A stretch of DNA of 64,000 nt from Microbulbifer rhizosphaerae (GCF_014191725.1 NZ_JACHWZ010000003.1:124001-188000), one strand, 5' to 3'; shown: positions 8,591-18,610, numbered from the stretch's first letter. Numbers and translations are program-made. Notes: generated from the letters alone by a model not told the origin.

Positions 8591-10771
8591 ATGACGGAAC
8601 GAGTCCAAATCGGCGAACTACAAATCGCGCCGGAATTGTACAAACTGATCAACGAGGAGGTGATCCCCGGCACCGGTGTGAACGCCGGGGAATTCTGGGC
8701 TGAATTCGAGAAAATTATCGACGACCTGTCGCCGGTGAATCGCGCCCTCCTGGAGAAACGCGACCAACTGCAGGCCAAAATCGATCAGTGGCACAGCGAC
8801 AATCCCGGCGCCTTCCGGGATATTCCCCGCTACAAGGAATTCCTCCGCGAGATCGACTACCTGGTGGACGGGCCCGCGGATTTCTCCGCGACCACGGAAA
8901 AAGTGGATGCGGAAATCGCCACCATGGCGGGGCCGCAACTGGTGGTGCCGGTAATGAATGCCCGCTATGCACTGAACGCCGCCAACGCCCGCTGGGGCAG
9001 TCTGTACGATGCCCTTTACGGCACAGATGTAATCAGCGAGGAGGGTGGTGCGGAAAAAGGCACTGGCTACAACCCGGTGCGCGGTGCCAAGGTGATCGAA
9101 TACGGCCGGGAATTTCTCGACCAGTCAGCACCGCTCACTCGCGGCAGCCACAAGGATGTCGTGGAGTACCGTCTCAACGGATCGCTGCTGGAAGTGGAAT
9201 TGACCAACGGCGATATCGCAACGCTGAAAAACAGCAGCCAGTTTGTCGGTTATACCGGCGATATCGACTCGCCCAATGCAATCCTACTGCAACAGCACGG
9301 CTTGCGCATTGAAATCCAGATCGATCGCGAAAGCCCCATCGGCAAAAACGACACAGCCGGGGTCAAGGACATTGTGGTGGAGGCCGCGCTCACCACCATT
9401 ATGGATTGTGAGGACTCGGTGGCCGCGGTGGACGCGGCGGACAAGGTGCTGGTCTACCGCAACTGGCTGGGGCTGATGAAGGGCGATCTTCAGGAGTCCA
9501 TCAGCAAAGGGGACAAGACCTTCGTACGCAAACTGAATCCCGATCGCGAATACACCTCCCCCAACGGCAGGGCCTTTTCCCTGCCCGGACGCAGCCTCTT
9601 GTTTATTCGCAACGTCGGCCACCTGATGACCAGCGATGCGGTACTCGATAAAGACGATAACGAAGTCCCGGAGGGAATTCTCGACGGTATGATCACCAGC
9701 CTGATTGCACTGCACGATATCCGCGGCGATAGCGAGAGGCCGGTGAAAAACTCGCGCACCGGCAGTATCTACATCGTCAAGCCGAAGATGCACGGCCCCG
9801 AGGAAGTGGCATTCGCCAACACCCTGTTCGACCGGATCGAAGACGTTCTGGGCCTGGAGCGCAACACGGTAAAGATGGGCATCATGGACGAGGAGCGACG
9901 CACCACCGTCAACCTCAAGTCCTGTATTGCCGAAGCCAGGGAGCGGGTTGTGTTTATCAACACCGGGTTTTTAGATCGCACCGGCGACGAAATTCACACC
10001 TCCATGCTCGCCGGCCCGATGATCCGCAAGGGAGACATGAAAAAGTCCAAATGGATAACCGCCTACGAGGACTGGAATGTGGATGTGGGGCTGGCCACCG
10101 GGCTCAAGGGCAGGGCACAGATCGGCAAGGGTATGTGGCCGATTCCCGACCAGATGCTCGCGATGATGCACGCCAAACTGGCCCACCCCATGGCCGGCGC
10201 CAACACCGCCTGGGTGCCGTCACCCACGGCCGCCACACTGCACGCGCTGCACTACCACAAGGTAGACGTGGCCAAACGGCAGGAAGAGCTGGCCAGGCGC
10301 GAGCCGGCCAGCCTGGATGACATTCTCACGGTTCCCGTCGCGGAGGACACCAACTGGAGCACCGAGGAAATACAGCGGGAACTGGACAACAACGCCCAGG
10401 GCATTCTCGGCTATGTGGTGCGTTGGGTGGAGCAGGGCATCGGCTGCTCCAAGGTGCCGGATATCAATGACGTGGGTCTGATGGAAGACAGGGCCACACT
10501 GCGTATTTCCTCCCAGCACATCGCCAACTGGCTGAAGCAGGGTGTATGCACCGAGCAACAGGTGATGGAAACCATGCAGCGCATGGCTGCGGTTGTGGAT
10601 CGGCAGAACGCCGGTGATCCCGACTACCGCGACATGTCACCAAACTACGATGGCAGCATCGCCTTCCAGGCTGCCTGCGAACTGGTGTTCAAGGGCGGGG
10701 AGCAACCGAACGGCTACACCGAGCCGGTGCTGCACCGCCGGAGGCGGGAGTTCAAATCGAAAAATGCTTAA
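8591..10771 (+). CDS. glcB: malate synthase G
   Basis: 726 residues from the ATG at 8591, preceded by GAGAGG; the frame extends upstream to 8534, but the family alignment starts at [12 protein letters not shown]. It condenses glyoxylate with acetyl-CoA to malate. The length matches the monomeric G isoform (about 720) rather than the A isoform (about 530). Visible family motifs are [29 protein letters not shown] with the catalytic arginine, and [27 protein letters not shown] near the C-terminal third. It forms the shunt with aceA on the other side of the LysR gene. A 60-bp fragment of a second malate synthase G gene remains at 14148-14208. Confidence 0.97.
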   Translation: MTERVQIGELQIAPELYKLINEEVIPGTGVNAGEFWAEFEKIIDDLSPVNRALLEKRDQLQAKIDQWHSDNPGAFRDIPRYKEFLREIDYLVDGPADFSATTEKVDAEIATMAGPQLVVPVMNARYALNAANARWGSLYDALYGTDVISEEGGAEKGTGYNPVRGAKVIEYGREFLDQSAPLTRGSHKDVVEYRLNGSLLEVELTNGDIATLKNSSQFVGYTGDIDSPNAILLQQHGLRIEIQIDRESPIGKNDTAGVKDIVVEAALTTIMDCEDSVAAVDAADKVLVYRNWLGLMKGDLQESISKGDKTFVRKLNPDREYTSPNGRAFSLPGRSLLFIRNVGHLMTSDAVLDKDDNEVPEGILDGMITSLIALHDIRGDSERPVKNSRTGSIYIVKPKMHGPEEVAFANTLFDRIEDVLGLERNTVKMGIMDEERRTTVNLKSCIAEARERVVFINTGFLDRTGDEIHTSMLAGPMIRKGDMKKSKWITAYEDWNVDVGLATGLKGRAQIGKGMWPIPDQMLAMMHAKLAHPMAGANTAWVPSPTAATLHALHYHKVDVAKRQEELARREPASLDDILTVPVAEDTNWSTEEIQRELDNNAQGILGYVVRWVEQGIGCSKVPDINDVGLMEDRATLRISSQHIANWLKQGVCTEQQVMETMQRMAAVVDRQNAGDPDYRDMSPNYDGSIAFQAACELVFKGGEQPNGYTEPVLHRRRREFKSKNA

Positions 10772-10775
10772 ACAG

Positions 10776-10799
10776 AAAAGGCCCCACGGGGCCTTTTTT
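10776..10799 (+). terminator. Rho-independent terminator after glcB
   Basis: AAAAGGCCCC-ac-GGGGCCTTTTTT starts five bases after the glcB stop codon. Confidence 0.9.
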
Positions 10800-11201
10800 C
10801 ATAGGAAGAAACTGCTGCTGGCACTCAGTCTGGCGCTGATCCCGGCCAATGCCGCCCCGCCGCCGATCATCTGCGCGCAAAGAGCCCTTTCATCATAATA
10901 ATTGCGATGCTCATCAACTGGCTAGATATGTAGCTGAAGAAATCCGCGACAGCCAATCGCCGCTGGCTTCCCACCCTGATAGAGAAGGCTACCCCGAATA
11001 CGATCCGTTCCAGCCCCGGCCCGAAAGCTAGGTTTCGCTGAAACGGTCACTATTGATTGAAGTTGATGGAGTTAGATGAATAATGATCTTTATTGATTGA
11101 TAACATATCTTATATATCATATGGTGAAACAAAGCGCAGAGGAGAGCTGCGCGGTTTCGGCTTTGCATGCGTTCCAATTCCAATAACGACGGAGCAAACC
11201 A
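10800..11201. other. 402-base intergenic region with a start-less signal-peptide-like remnant
   Basis: No complete gene is supported. At 10801-10898 one forward frame reads RKKLLLALSLALIPANA and on to a stop, which looks like a Sec signal peptide, but has no start codon or ribosome site because the glcB terminator lies directly before it. The last 130 bases are AT-rich, with repeated ATTGATTGA and a run of TATATCATATG, and probably hold the promoter of the TonB receptor gene. A 60-codon frame at 10849-11031 has no recognisable features. Confidence 0.4.
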
Positions 11202-14117
11202 ATGAGCTACAAAGGACTGAGTGCCCCCGCTCCCCGGTCGGTAGCGATCATGGCCGCCATGGCCTTCGCCAGCACAACACACGCCCAATCAACCTCTGAT
11301 CCAAACGGCGCCATTGAAGAGGTTCAGGTGACAGGGTTCAGAGCGTCCCTGAATACCGCACTCAATCAGAAACGCGAGAGCACAGCAGCGGTAGACAGTA
11401 TTGTCGCCGAAGACATCGGGAAATTCCCGGACTCCAACTTGGCCGAGTCCATGCAGCGTATACCCGGTGTCGCACTGGCGCGCGGTGATGGTGGCGAAGG
11501 TAAGAATATTTCTGTGCGCGGTCTGGGTGCCGAGTTCACCCGTGTGCGGATCAATGGTATGGAAGGTGCCTCCCAGACCGGCTCATCCGACATTTACGGC
11601 GCCGGCAACGCAGGGCGGAGCTTCGACTTCAATGTATTCCCAACCGAAATTTTCTCCGAGTTGACTGTCCGCAAAACACCCAGCGCGGATATAGAAGAAG
11701 GCTCCCTCGGCGCTACCGTAGACTTGAGAGCACCAAGGCCACTGTCTGCGGAAGGGGATCTAACCATCACCGGTACCGCGCGAGGCGTCTACAACGAGGT
11801 GGGAGACTCTGTCGATCCCCGTTTTTCAGGACTGATTTCAAAGAAATTTTTCGACGATACCTTCGGCGTGTTGGCATCCGTTGCACACTCCGAACGGAAT
11901 ATTCGCGAAGTGGGCTACTCTGCCGTTAACATTCTCCCTACTTATGTGAATGGCGGCTTCTGTTCGCCTGTGGGCTACACCCCACAAAACCCGGAAACCC
12001 ATGCGGAAAAAGGAGCAGACGCCCTCAACTGCAGCGCCAATAACCCACGCACGGGTAGCAGTGAAGCCTATGAGCTTATTCAATCCCGGACCGGGGTATC
12101 CGGTAACCCCGGGGGCGGTGTGTTTCTTCCACGCATTCCTCGCTACCTTAACTCCGAGCAGGATGCAGAGCGCACCGGCGGCACCTTGACACTCGAATGG
12201 CAACCCACCTCCGATACCCATATCGCTCTGGACAACCTTTACTCCAAGTATGATGTCGTGCGGCGTGACAATTATATTGATGCGCTATCTTTCGCTCGAA
12301 ATGCCAATGTCAATGGCCAACCCATGGTATCGGTCCGGGAGCTTGAGGTAGATGACAATGGTACATTAGTCTACGGCGTTTTTGATGGCGTCAACCTTCG
12401 CTCAGAAAGTCTGGTCGACCGCTTTTCTACCACGTTTGAACAAACCAATCTCAGCATTTCGCATCTGTTCAGCGAAGACTTTGAAGTTAAGGCGCTACTG
12501 GGTCGCTCGAAGTCAGAGTTCGACAATCCTGAGCGCCTGACCGTAAACGTAGACTCTCCAAATACCGATAACTTCGTCATTGATTTTAGAAACCGCGACA
12601 ACATTCCCGCCATGAGCTACGGCATAAATGTCAATGACCCAGGAAATTTCAACTATGCCCCTCGCCGGGGGGACGGTGTTGTTTTGGGCAATTTCAATAC
12701 CCGAAATCAAAGAAGAGTTACGGAGAATACAACGGCCGAAGTAGACATCATCTGGAATTTCTCACCTGAGTTTACCTTCAAGTTCGGCGTACAGGCCCGT
12801 GAGAACGATTACAAAACCCATTCTGTTATAATCGCAGACGAGTTCAGAGGCACATCGCAATTACCGGAAGGAACCAGCATCGCCGACTTCTCAAGAACCG
12901 TTCAGGGCGTGAGCAATGTTCTGGGCTCAGCCACGATGGGCGACTACCTGGGTGTCGATCACGAGAAATGGAAAGACATCGTGGGTTTTGACGATTTTAT
13001 ATGGTGTGGCGCAGAGTGTGGCGCTCAATCTCCCGCGGTAAACGAGAAAACCAACAGTGCATACTTGATGGCCGAATTCGCCTTTGATCAATGGAGATTT
13101 CCTGTGCGCGGTGATATCGGCGTTCGATACATAGATACCGACCAGCACAGTATTGGCTTTATCCCCACCGAGACCCCTGAAAGCTCTCCCTACCGCACTT
13201 TTGCCCAGCGGGTCGAGATTGATCGTCAGTACGACGATCTGCTGCCTTCCTCCAACGTGGTCGTAGAGTTTACACCTTCGCTCCTGGGGCGGCTTTCAAT
13301 CGCGGAAGTAATGTCCCGGCCCGACCTGGGACTTCTGATTCCAAGCGGCTCCATGAACCCTGCTACACGAACCGCCTCCATCGGCAACGCCTTGCTTGAG
13401 CCGATTCGAGCGAAGACCTACGATGTCGCCCTGGAATGGTACTTTGATGAAGGTGCACTGGCCTCTATCGCCTACTTCAAGAAAGACATCAGCACTTATA
13501 TTCAGTCCATTTCAAGCCTGGTCCCGTACACTGAACTTGGCTTTCCCAATACGCTGCTGGAAGGTACGGCCGCCGACTCCGATGATTTGTTTACAGTAAA
13601 TCAAGCGACTAACACTAAGGGTGGTCCACTCAGCGGTGTCGAGTTAAATCTTCAGCTGCCGATGATCTTCCTGCCCGGCTTTTGGCAAGACTTCGGGGTT
13701 CTGGCCAACTACACCCACGTAACCTCTGAAATTGACTATGTACTCCAGAGCAAGGAAGGCGTACCAACGCTGACCACCACCAACGACCTAATCGGTCTCT
13801 CGGAAAACGCGGCCAGCGCAACGCTTTACTATGAGAATGATGTTTTCAGTTTCCGCACCACCGGAAGCTATCGTTCAGGCTACTTGCGCTCAGTTCCGTC
13901 CGGAGCCAACGACAGCGACGTACTAGGCAACAATTCCACATTCTTTGTTGATGCCTCAGCATCTTACTATCTGACGGACACCGTCAAGTTAATATTTGAG
14001 GCACAGAACCTCACGAATGAACGCAACACCCTCTACATTGACAGCCAACGCAGGGACCCTTTGTTTGAAACCGAAATGGGGCGAACCTTTACTGTTGGTC
14101 TCAACACCAAGTTCTGA
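11202..14117 (+). CDS. TonB-dependent receptor, probable carbohydrate transporter
   Basis: 971 residues. A signal peptide (about 1-28, ending THAQ) is followed by a TonB-box-like IEEVQVTGFRASLNTALNQKR, a plug domain (about 55-170, with SVRGLGAEFTRVRINGMEG) and a 22-strand beta-barrel ending in Phe. GGAG sits eight bases before the ATG. The GFRASLNTAL opening is seen in the large TonB-Xanthomonas-Caulobacter subgroup, whose studied members import oligosaccharides across the outer membrane. No hydrolase, SusD-like or inner-membrane transporter gene is adjacent, so the substrate is open. Confidence 0.92.
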   Translation: MSYKGLSAPAPRSVAIMAAMAFASTTHAQSTSDPNGAIEEVQVTGFRASLNTALNQKRESTAAVDSIVAEDIGKFPDSNLAESMQRIPGVALARGDGGEGKNISVRGLGAEFTRVRINGMEGASQTGSSDIYGAGNAGRSFDFNVFPTEIFSELTVRKTPSADIEEGSLGATVDLRAPRPLSAEGDLTITGTARGVYNEVGDSVDPRFSGLISKKFFDDTFGVLASVAHSERNIREVGYSAVNILPTYVNGGFCSPVGYTPQNPETHAEKGADALNCSANNPRTGSSEAYELIQSRTGVSGNPGGGVFLPRIPRYLNSEQDAERTGGTLTLEWQPTSDTHIALDNLYSKYDVVRRDNYIDALSFARNANVNGQPMVSVRELEVDDNGTLVYGVFDGVNLRSESLVDRFSTTFEQTNLSISHLFSEDFEVKALLGRSKSEFDNPERLTVNVDSPNTDNFVIDFRNRDNIPAMSYGINVNDPGNFNYAPRRGDGVVLGNFNTRNQRRVTENTTAEVDIIWNFSPEFTFKFGVQARENDYKTHSVIIADEFRGTSQLPEGTSIADFSRTVQGVSNVLGSATMGDYLGVDHEKWKDIVGFDDFIWCGAECGAQSPAVNEKTNSAYLMAEFAFDQWRFPVRGDIGVRYIDTDQHSIGFIPTETPESSPYRTFAQRVEIDRQYDDLLPSSNVVVEFTPSLLGRLSIAEVMSRPDLGLLIPSGSMNPATRTASIGNALLEPIRAKTYDVALEWYFDEGALASIAYFKKDISTYIQSISSLVPYTELGFPNTLLEGTAADSDDLFTVNQATNTKGGPLSGVELNLQLPMIFLPGFWQDFGVLANYTHVTSEIDYVLQSKEGVPTLTTTNDLIGLSENAASATLYYENDVFSFRTTGSYRSGYLRSVPSGANDSDVLGNNSTFFVDASASYYLTDTVKLIFEAQNLTNERNTLYIDSQRRDPLFETEMGRTFTVGLNTKF

Positions 14118-14147
14118 AGGAAAACCCGGCCCTCTACATGGGTGAAG

Positions 14148-14208
14148 AGCGACCTGCAAGGATCGATCAGCAAGGGCGACAAGACCTTTGTGCGCGAGAT
14201 CACAGCTT
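14148..14208 (+). pseudogene. relic fragment of a malate synthase G gene
   Basis: One frame reads [19 protein letters not shown] before a stop. The intact glcB in this window has [19 protein letters not shown] at about 9475-9533, so 16 of 19 residues agree, with silent as well as replacement differences. It is not a copy of the local gene but a diverged relative. It starts 30 bases after the TonB receptor stop codon and ends at a REP element. It has no coding function left. Confidence 0.7.
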
Positions 14209-14274
14209 GGTAGGTGCGCCGTGCGCACCCTTTCAGAGCTTGCGGAGCCAGTGCGCACAGCGTACCTCTTGTAG
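14209..14274. repeat. REP/REPIN-like inverted repeat, family C (degenerate copy)
   Basis: GTAGGTGCGCCGTGCGCACC and a decayed right arm GTGCGCACAGCGTACCTC resemble the copies at 33145-33200 and 38893-38969. It directly adjoins the malate synthase relic. Confidence 0.6.
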
Positions 14275-14362
14275 AAGTACTCAAAGTTTTTTTCTTGACC
14301 TGAAGCACACTTGAGGTCTTATGCTGCCCGCCGTTATCAAGCAGCAAAGGGACCAGGTTATC

Positions 14363-15190
14363 ATGGCTACTACAGCAATAGACCTGCAGGCCTACTGCCG
14401 GCGGATCGGCTATAAGGGCAGGTTATCCGCAGAACCGGACACGGTAAAAGCACTGGTTGTCCAACACACCCACGCCATTTCCTTCGAAAACCTCAACCCT
14501 TTCCTGGGCTGGCCCGTGGATATCAGCCTGGCGGCGGTAGAGCGCAAACTGGTACACGGTGGGCGGGGTGGATACTGCTATGAGCAGAACACGCTCTTTC
14601 GCGCTGTCCTGGAGTCGCTCGGCATAGCGGTTATCGGTCTCGCCGCGCGGGTGCTCTGGCAGAGACCGGCGGGGACGACGCCGGCGCAATCCCATATGAT
14701 GTTGCGCGCGGAGATAGAGGGTATCCCCTACCTGGTGGATGTGGGATTTGGTATCCAGACCCCTACCTGGCCACTACGCCTGGATACCGAGAAACCGCAA
14801 ACCACTCCTCACGGCCGTTATCGAAAACTGCAGCAGGGGGGCGAATATTGGGTGGAAGTGGAAATTTCAGGCGAGTGGAAACCGATTTACAGCTTTGATT
14901 TACAGCAGCAGTCCGCCGGCGACTACAAGATGTTCAACTGGTATTGCTCCACTCATCCGGACTCGCATTTTACCACCGACCTGATCGCGACCCGCCCGAC
15001 AACCGGCGGACGCTATACCCTGCGCAACAATAACCTGATCTTTTATCCTCACAGTGGCCCCAAACGGGAATCCGCCCTGGCCAGTGTGGATGAATTGCGT
15101 GAGGTGCTTTTGCAGACTTTTGATATCAACCTGCCCGACACCCCGGAAACGGAGCGTGACCTGGAAAAGGTATTCACTAGTGGAAAATAG
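14363..15190 (+). CDS. arylamine N-acetyltransferase
   Basis: 275 residues from the ATG at 14363. The frame runs upstream to 14321, but the family starts at MATTAIDLQAYCRRIGY. It transfers an acetyl or other acyl group from CoA to arylamines, hydrazines or, in biosynthetic members, amide-forming substrates. The Cys-His-Asp triad is complete: Cys72 in RGGYCYEQN, His111 in QSHMML and Asp126 in YLVDVGFG. It is followed 13 bases later by a flavodoxin-like gene in the same direction, so the two may be co-transcribed. The physiological substrate is unknown. Confidence 0.92.
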   Translation: MATTAIDLQAYCRRIGYKGRLSAEPDTVKALVVQHTHAISFENLNPFLGWPVDISLAAVERKLVHGGRGGYCYEQNTLFRAVLESLGIAVIGLAARVLWQRPAGTTPAQSHMMLRAEIEGIPYLVDVGFGIQTPTWPLRLDTEKPQTTPHGRYRKLQQGGEYWVEVEISGEWKPIYSFDLQQQSAGDYKMFNWYCSTHPDSHFTTDLIATRPTTGGRYTLRNNNLIFYPHSGPKRESALASVDELREVLLQTFDINLPDTPETERDLEKVFTSGK

Positions 15191-15203
15191 TGGGAAAAAC
15201 CTC

Positions 15204-15794
15204 GTGACGAAAATTGCCGTTATATATCACTCGGCCCAGGGGACAACCGAAGCCCTGGCCAGATCGGTGATTGCCGGAGCCAACGGGCTCACCGGCACTG
15301 AAGCCATCGGGATAAAAGTAACCGGTGAGGAAGTAGTCCAGGGCCGCTACCGCAATCAGCGGGCACTGGAACAGCTGGATGCGGCCGATGGCATCGTATT
15401 TGGTTCCCCCACGTTCATGGGCTGCGTTTCCGCTCAGTTCAAGGCCTTTATGGATGCGACCAGTGAACGTTATTCCCGAAGAAGTTGGGCCGGGAAGCTC
15501 GCCGCGGGCTTCACCATCGGTTCCAGCCCCAGCGGCGACCAGTTGAACACGCTGCAAACCCTGCAGGTTTTCGCCAGCCAGCATGGCATGTTGTGGATCA
15601 GTATCGACCTGCCGGCGGGGGCCGATGCTGCTGCGCGCCCTCGTCTGGGTGCGCAATCCGGCCTGGTTGCGGCGCATTCCGCCGCGGGGGAAGTACACCC
15701 GCAAGATCACCTGACCGCGGAGTATCTCGGGAGCAGGGTGGGGGAGTTGGCAGGATTACTGTTCCGGGGAGCCGGAGCGACAGGGATATCGTGA
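15204..15794 (+). CDS. flavodoxin/NAD(P)H:quinone oxidoreductase family flavoprotein
   Basis: 196 residues from a GTG at 15204 with GGGAAAA upstream; an earlier in-frame GTG at 15180 overlaps the previous gene. The N-terminus TKIAVIYHSAQGTTEALARSV is a flavodoxin fold first strand and FMN-phosphate loop, and FGSPTFMGCVSAQFKAFMDAT is the second flavin-contact loop as in WrbA-type quinone reductases. It is expected to be a cytosolic FMN protein reducing quinones or serving as an electron carrier. The pairing with an arylamine N-acetyltransferase suggests detoxification of aromatic compounds, which is inference. Confidence 0.85.
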   Translation: MTKIAVIYHSAQGTTEALARSVIAGANGLTGTEAIGIKVTGEEVVQGRYRNQRALEQLDAADGIVFGSPTFMGCVSAQFKAFMDATSERYSRRSWAGKLAAGFTIGSSPSGDQLNTLQTLQVFASQHGMLWISIDLPAGADAAARPRLGAQSGLVAAHSAAGEVHPQDHLTAEYLGSRVGELAGLLFRGAGATGIS

Positions 15795-15797
15795 CGT

Positions 15798-16631
15798 TCA
15801 GTCAGGCGCCGCCGTCGGGTTCAACCGGTAGATTCCCTGGTGTTCATCCCAGGCGCGGAAAGCTGCAGTCCCTTCCGGCAGCCCCTCGTGAATGCCCAGC
15901 ACCAGGGCCGCTCCCGTCTGCATCACGGCCCCTATGCGTTCGAGGACGGCGCGCTGTAACTCCTCGTCGAAATAGGTGAATACCAGGTTGCGGCAAAGCA
16001 CCAGATCGAATGGCCCGGGGGGTGCGCTTTCGCGGATATCCTCCACCCTGAACTCGACATTGCCCCGGAATTCCGGTTTCAGGCAATAGTTTTCGGCGCG
16101 GCGAGTGAATGCCGTACCCCGCCACCCGGCGGGTAGGTCCTTGAGGTTGCTGGGGGGATAACAGGCCTCCCGGGCACGGCGGCACTGGTTGGCATCGGCA
16201 TCGGAGGCGACGATGCGCAGGCGCAGATCGGAAAACGACGGCTGCAGCCGCATCTCCCAAGCAATGGCCAGGGTATAGGGCTCTTCCCCCGCGCCCGCGC
16301 CGGCACTCCACACGTTGAGGCGGTCGGCCCCTCTCGAGCGGGCCAGTTGCGCCAGCTCCGGCAACACTTCCTCAACCAGACGGGCAAATACTCCTTTGTC
16401 GCGGTAAAAGCGGGAAATGGTCACCCGCGTTATGGCGTCCAGGACGCGCCATTCCTCCGGGTGCCGGGCCAGGTAACGGCGATAAGCGGATACGTCCTCA
16501 AGCCCAAGCTGTTTGATGTGTCTTTGAAGGCGCTTGCAGACCTGGCCGCGAACTTTGCGGAAACCGGGCCAGCGCATGCGAAGCCGGGGCAGGGCCCATT
16601 GCAGAAACGTTACACAGGCTTCGTCGTGCAT
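15798..16631 (-). CDS. CheR-type SAM-dependent methyltransferase
   Basis: 277 residues. Residues 1-85 form a helical CheR N-terminal domain with TRVTISRFYRD, followed by a Rossmann methyltransferase domain with SAM motif WSAGAGAGEEPYTLAI (usually CSxGEEPY), the acidic end VASDADANQC and the FDLVLCRNLVFTYFDE block. CheR proteins methylate glutamates of chemoreceptors. No che genes, CheB or chemoreceptor lie nearby and no pentapeptide-binding insert stands out, so the target may be different. It is convergent with the flavoprotein gene, with only three bases between stop codons. Confidence 0.85.
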   Translation of the reverse strand: MHDEACVTFLQWALPRLRMRWPGFRKVRGQVCKRLQRHIKQLGLEDVSAYRRYLARHPEEWRVLDAITRVTISRFYRDKGVFARLVEEVLPELAQLARSRGADRLNVWSAGAGAGEEPYTLAIAWEMRLQPSFSDLRLRIVASDADANQCRRAREACYPPSNLKDLPAGWRGTAFTRRAENYCLKPEFRGNVEFRVEDIRESAPPGPFDLVLCRNLVFTYFDEELQRAVLERIGAVMQTGAALVLGIHEGLPEGTAAFRAWDEHQGIYRLNPTAAPD

Positions 16632-16851
16632 CCGGTGCTTTTCCCAATCCCGCTCAGCGGCGGGCCGGGTATTCGAGGTAATACATGGGGAACAAGCTTA
16701 GCAGAGGGCGATACCTTACAGCGGGCTCGCAAGCCCGTGAAGCCGGTAATTAGTTTTGCGCCCTGGGGTCGGGTGGACCAGCTCTACAGGGAAAAGCACC
16801 TGTTGTAAGTGGAAATCGTTGCGCAATTGCCCTGAGCCCAAAATCGAGGCC

Positions 16852-17331
16852 CTAAATGAGTAACCGCCGCAAATTGCCGTCCGGTACGGCCAGCGGCCAA
16901 TCCTGCTCGAACACGTCCAGCAGCTTGCGCGACCGCACCGGATTATCCGCTTCGTAGACGCCCAGCCATTGATGACGCTCGTCGCGTACAAGCAGTTGCC
17001 GGTCGTCGGCGACGGCGAATTCCCAGTCCGGTGTGTCCACAGTGGCCTGAACTTTGCGGATTTCCATGATCGAACCGAGCCGCTGGGTAAGGTGATGCAA
17101 GCGGTGGTGGTGACGTACCACAGGATCGCTGTCGCGAATCAGGATACGTACCTGGACGAAGCGGCTGTCGCGGGCAAAACGGGAGAGGGCCTCGACAACC
17201 TCCGCGTCATGGTAGAGGGCGCGATCCAGGTGTTCCGAAAGAATATTCAGGCTCCTGCGGCTGCTGCCGAGCAGTTCGATCAGCGCCCGACGAAAATCCT
17301 CGGCGGACGTCAGTGGCCTGGGGTCTTTCAC
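16852..17331 (-). CDS. conserved protein downstream of roxA, DUF7931/PLD-like
   Basis: 159 residues from a GTG one base after the roxA stop codon, so the pair is an operon. The sequence is soluble, with no membrane segment. The segment RALIELLGSSRRSLNILSEHL followed by strands and HHHRLHHLTQRL resembles the small phospholipase-D-like domain found fused to or next to acetyltransferases in Pseudomonas relatives. I see no HKD catalytic motif, so it is probably not an active phosphodiesterase. The role is unknown. Confidence 0.65.
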   Translation of the reverse strand: MKDPRPLTSAEDFRRALIELLGSSRRSLNILSEHLDRALYHDAEVVEALSRFARDSRFVQVRILIRDSDPVVRHHHRLHHLTQRLGSIMEIRKVQATVDTPDWEFAVADDRQLLVRDERHQWLGVYEADNPVRSRKLLDVFEQDWPLAVPDGNLRRLLI

Positions 17332-17332
17332 G

Positions 17333-18487
17333 CTACTCCACCTCCGGTGGGTAGATCAGGCTGCCCTGGGCAACCAACTGGTCGATCAGGCCACCGGCAG
17401 CCGCCAGTTCGGGGAACCGCTCGATATCCCGCTCAACCAGGGTTTTTATAGTGCAAAAGTTTTCCGCAAAGGGGATTGGTGCGGAAAAAAACTCACCGTC
17501 CACGAACAACACTTGGGGATCGCGGCTGAAGGCGCAGCGGGAACCGGGATTCAGAACCAGTTCGACACCACACGCCAGCTGATCCCGCCAGTCCTCCGCT
17601 GCGCCGGCTTCAAAGGCGAGGATGTCGGGGTATTTGGCCTCGGTCATCACTGCGCCAAACCAGCGGGCGATATTCTGCGGTTGCTGAATCCACCGACCCA
17701 GTTGCTCCTGCAGCCGTTGCACAGCGGCACTGTCTATCTCGCCGGGATTTTTTGCCGGTGCCAACCCGGGATCGCTGTAACGGATATGTTCCGGAAGCGC
17801 CATAGCCAGCTCAGAAGCCAGATCCTCGAGAGCAACGCGTGCTGAGGGAGCGCGAAAGCCGATGGAAATGGTGGTACAGGGGCCATCGGCGATGCCCCAG
17901 TGGCTGTACTGGGGTGGCAAATAAAGCATATCGCCGGGCTCCAGCAGCCAGCTGTTCTCCGCCTCGAAATCACGCAGGATATTCAACGGCGTGCCTTCTA
18001 CCCTTGGGCTGCTTTCGTCGGCTTTGGGCCCCAGGTGCCAGAGCCGTTTGCCCTCCGCTTGCAGCAGGAACACATCATAGAAATCGTAGTGGGGGCCGAC
18101 GCTGCCGCGATCTGCAGCATAACTGATCATTACGTCGTCCAGGCGCCAGTCGGGAATAAAACGAAAGCATTCCTTCAGTTCGGTCACTTCCGGCAGCCAT
18201 TGATCCACCGCCTGTACCAGCAGCGTCCAGTGACTGGCGGGCAGGGAGAGAAAATCACTCTCGGTAAAAGGCCCGTTGCGCAACTGCCAGGGACCGTCTT
18301 TTCCGCTCTCCTCCACCAGGCGCGATTCCACTTCCTGCTCCAGTGCCATACCGGCCAGTTCCTCTCCTGAAACGGGGGAGACAAAGTCCGGGAAGGCGTT
18401 GCGAATCAGCAGCGGTTTGCGCTGCCAGTAGTCGCGCAGGAAGTCGGCTATTGGCAGATCGCCCAGGTGTGTCAGCGGTTTGACCAC
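17333..18487 (-). CDS. roxA: ribosomal protein L16 arginine 3-hydroxylase (JmjC/cupin oxygenase)
   Basis: 384 residues from a GTG at 18487 (VKPLTHLGDLPIADFL). The frame stays open to 18589, but that extension is translation of a REP element and not protein. The enzyme is a 2-oxoglutarate/Fe(II) oxygenase; E. coli YcfD hydroxylates Arg81 of ribosomal protein L16. The iron ligands are visible as His133 and Asp135 (GPHYDFYDVF) and His196 (YSHWG), at the spacing of YcfD. A C-terminal winged-helix-like region follows. It is co-transcribed with the gene at 16852. Confidence 0.92.
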   Translation of the reverse strand: MVKPLTHLGDLPIADFLRDYWQRKPLLIRNAFPDFVSPVSGEELAGMALEQEVESRLVEESGKDGPWQLRNGPFTESDFLSLPASHWTLLVQAVDQWLPEVTELKECFRFIPDWRLDDVMISYAADRGSVGPHYDFYDVFLLQAEGKRLWHLGPKADESSPRVEGTPLNILRDFEAENSWLLEPGDMLYLPPQYSHWGIADGPCTTISIGFRAPSARVALEDLASELAMALPEHIRYSDPGLAPAKNPGEIDSAAVQRLQEQLGRWIQQPQNIARWFGAVMTEAKYPDILAFEAGAAEDWRDQLACGVELVLNPGSRCAFSRDPQVLFVDGEFFSAPIPFAENFCTIKTLVERDIERFPELAAAGGLIDQLVAQGSLIYPPEVE

Positions 18488-18522
18488 AGTAAATTCCCAG
18501 CAATTTCCAATGGCAACTTTCC

Positions 18523-18596
18523 GTAGGATGGGCAAAGCGCAGCGTGCCCATCGATTCTGCGGAAGATGGGCACGCTTCGCTTTGCCCATCCTACAA
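18523..18596. repeat. REP/REPIN-like inverted repeat, family B, at the roxA 5' end
   Basis: GTAGGATGGGCAAAGCGCAG and CTTCGCTTTGCCCATCCTAC form the arms with a short spacer. The repeat lies 36 bases upstream of the roxA GTG and is open in the roxA frame, so an automatic start call would add about 34 false residues. Confidence 0.8.
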
Positions 18597-18610
18597 ATGT
18601 CCCGCCCATT

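Noticed and set aside
16716..16991. 91-codon minus-strand frame overlapping the gene downstream of roxA
   Set aside because: It is out of frame with the supported 159-residue gene and partly covers the gap after it.
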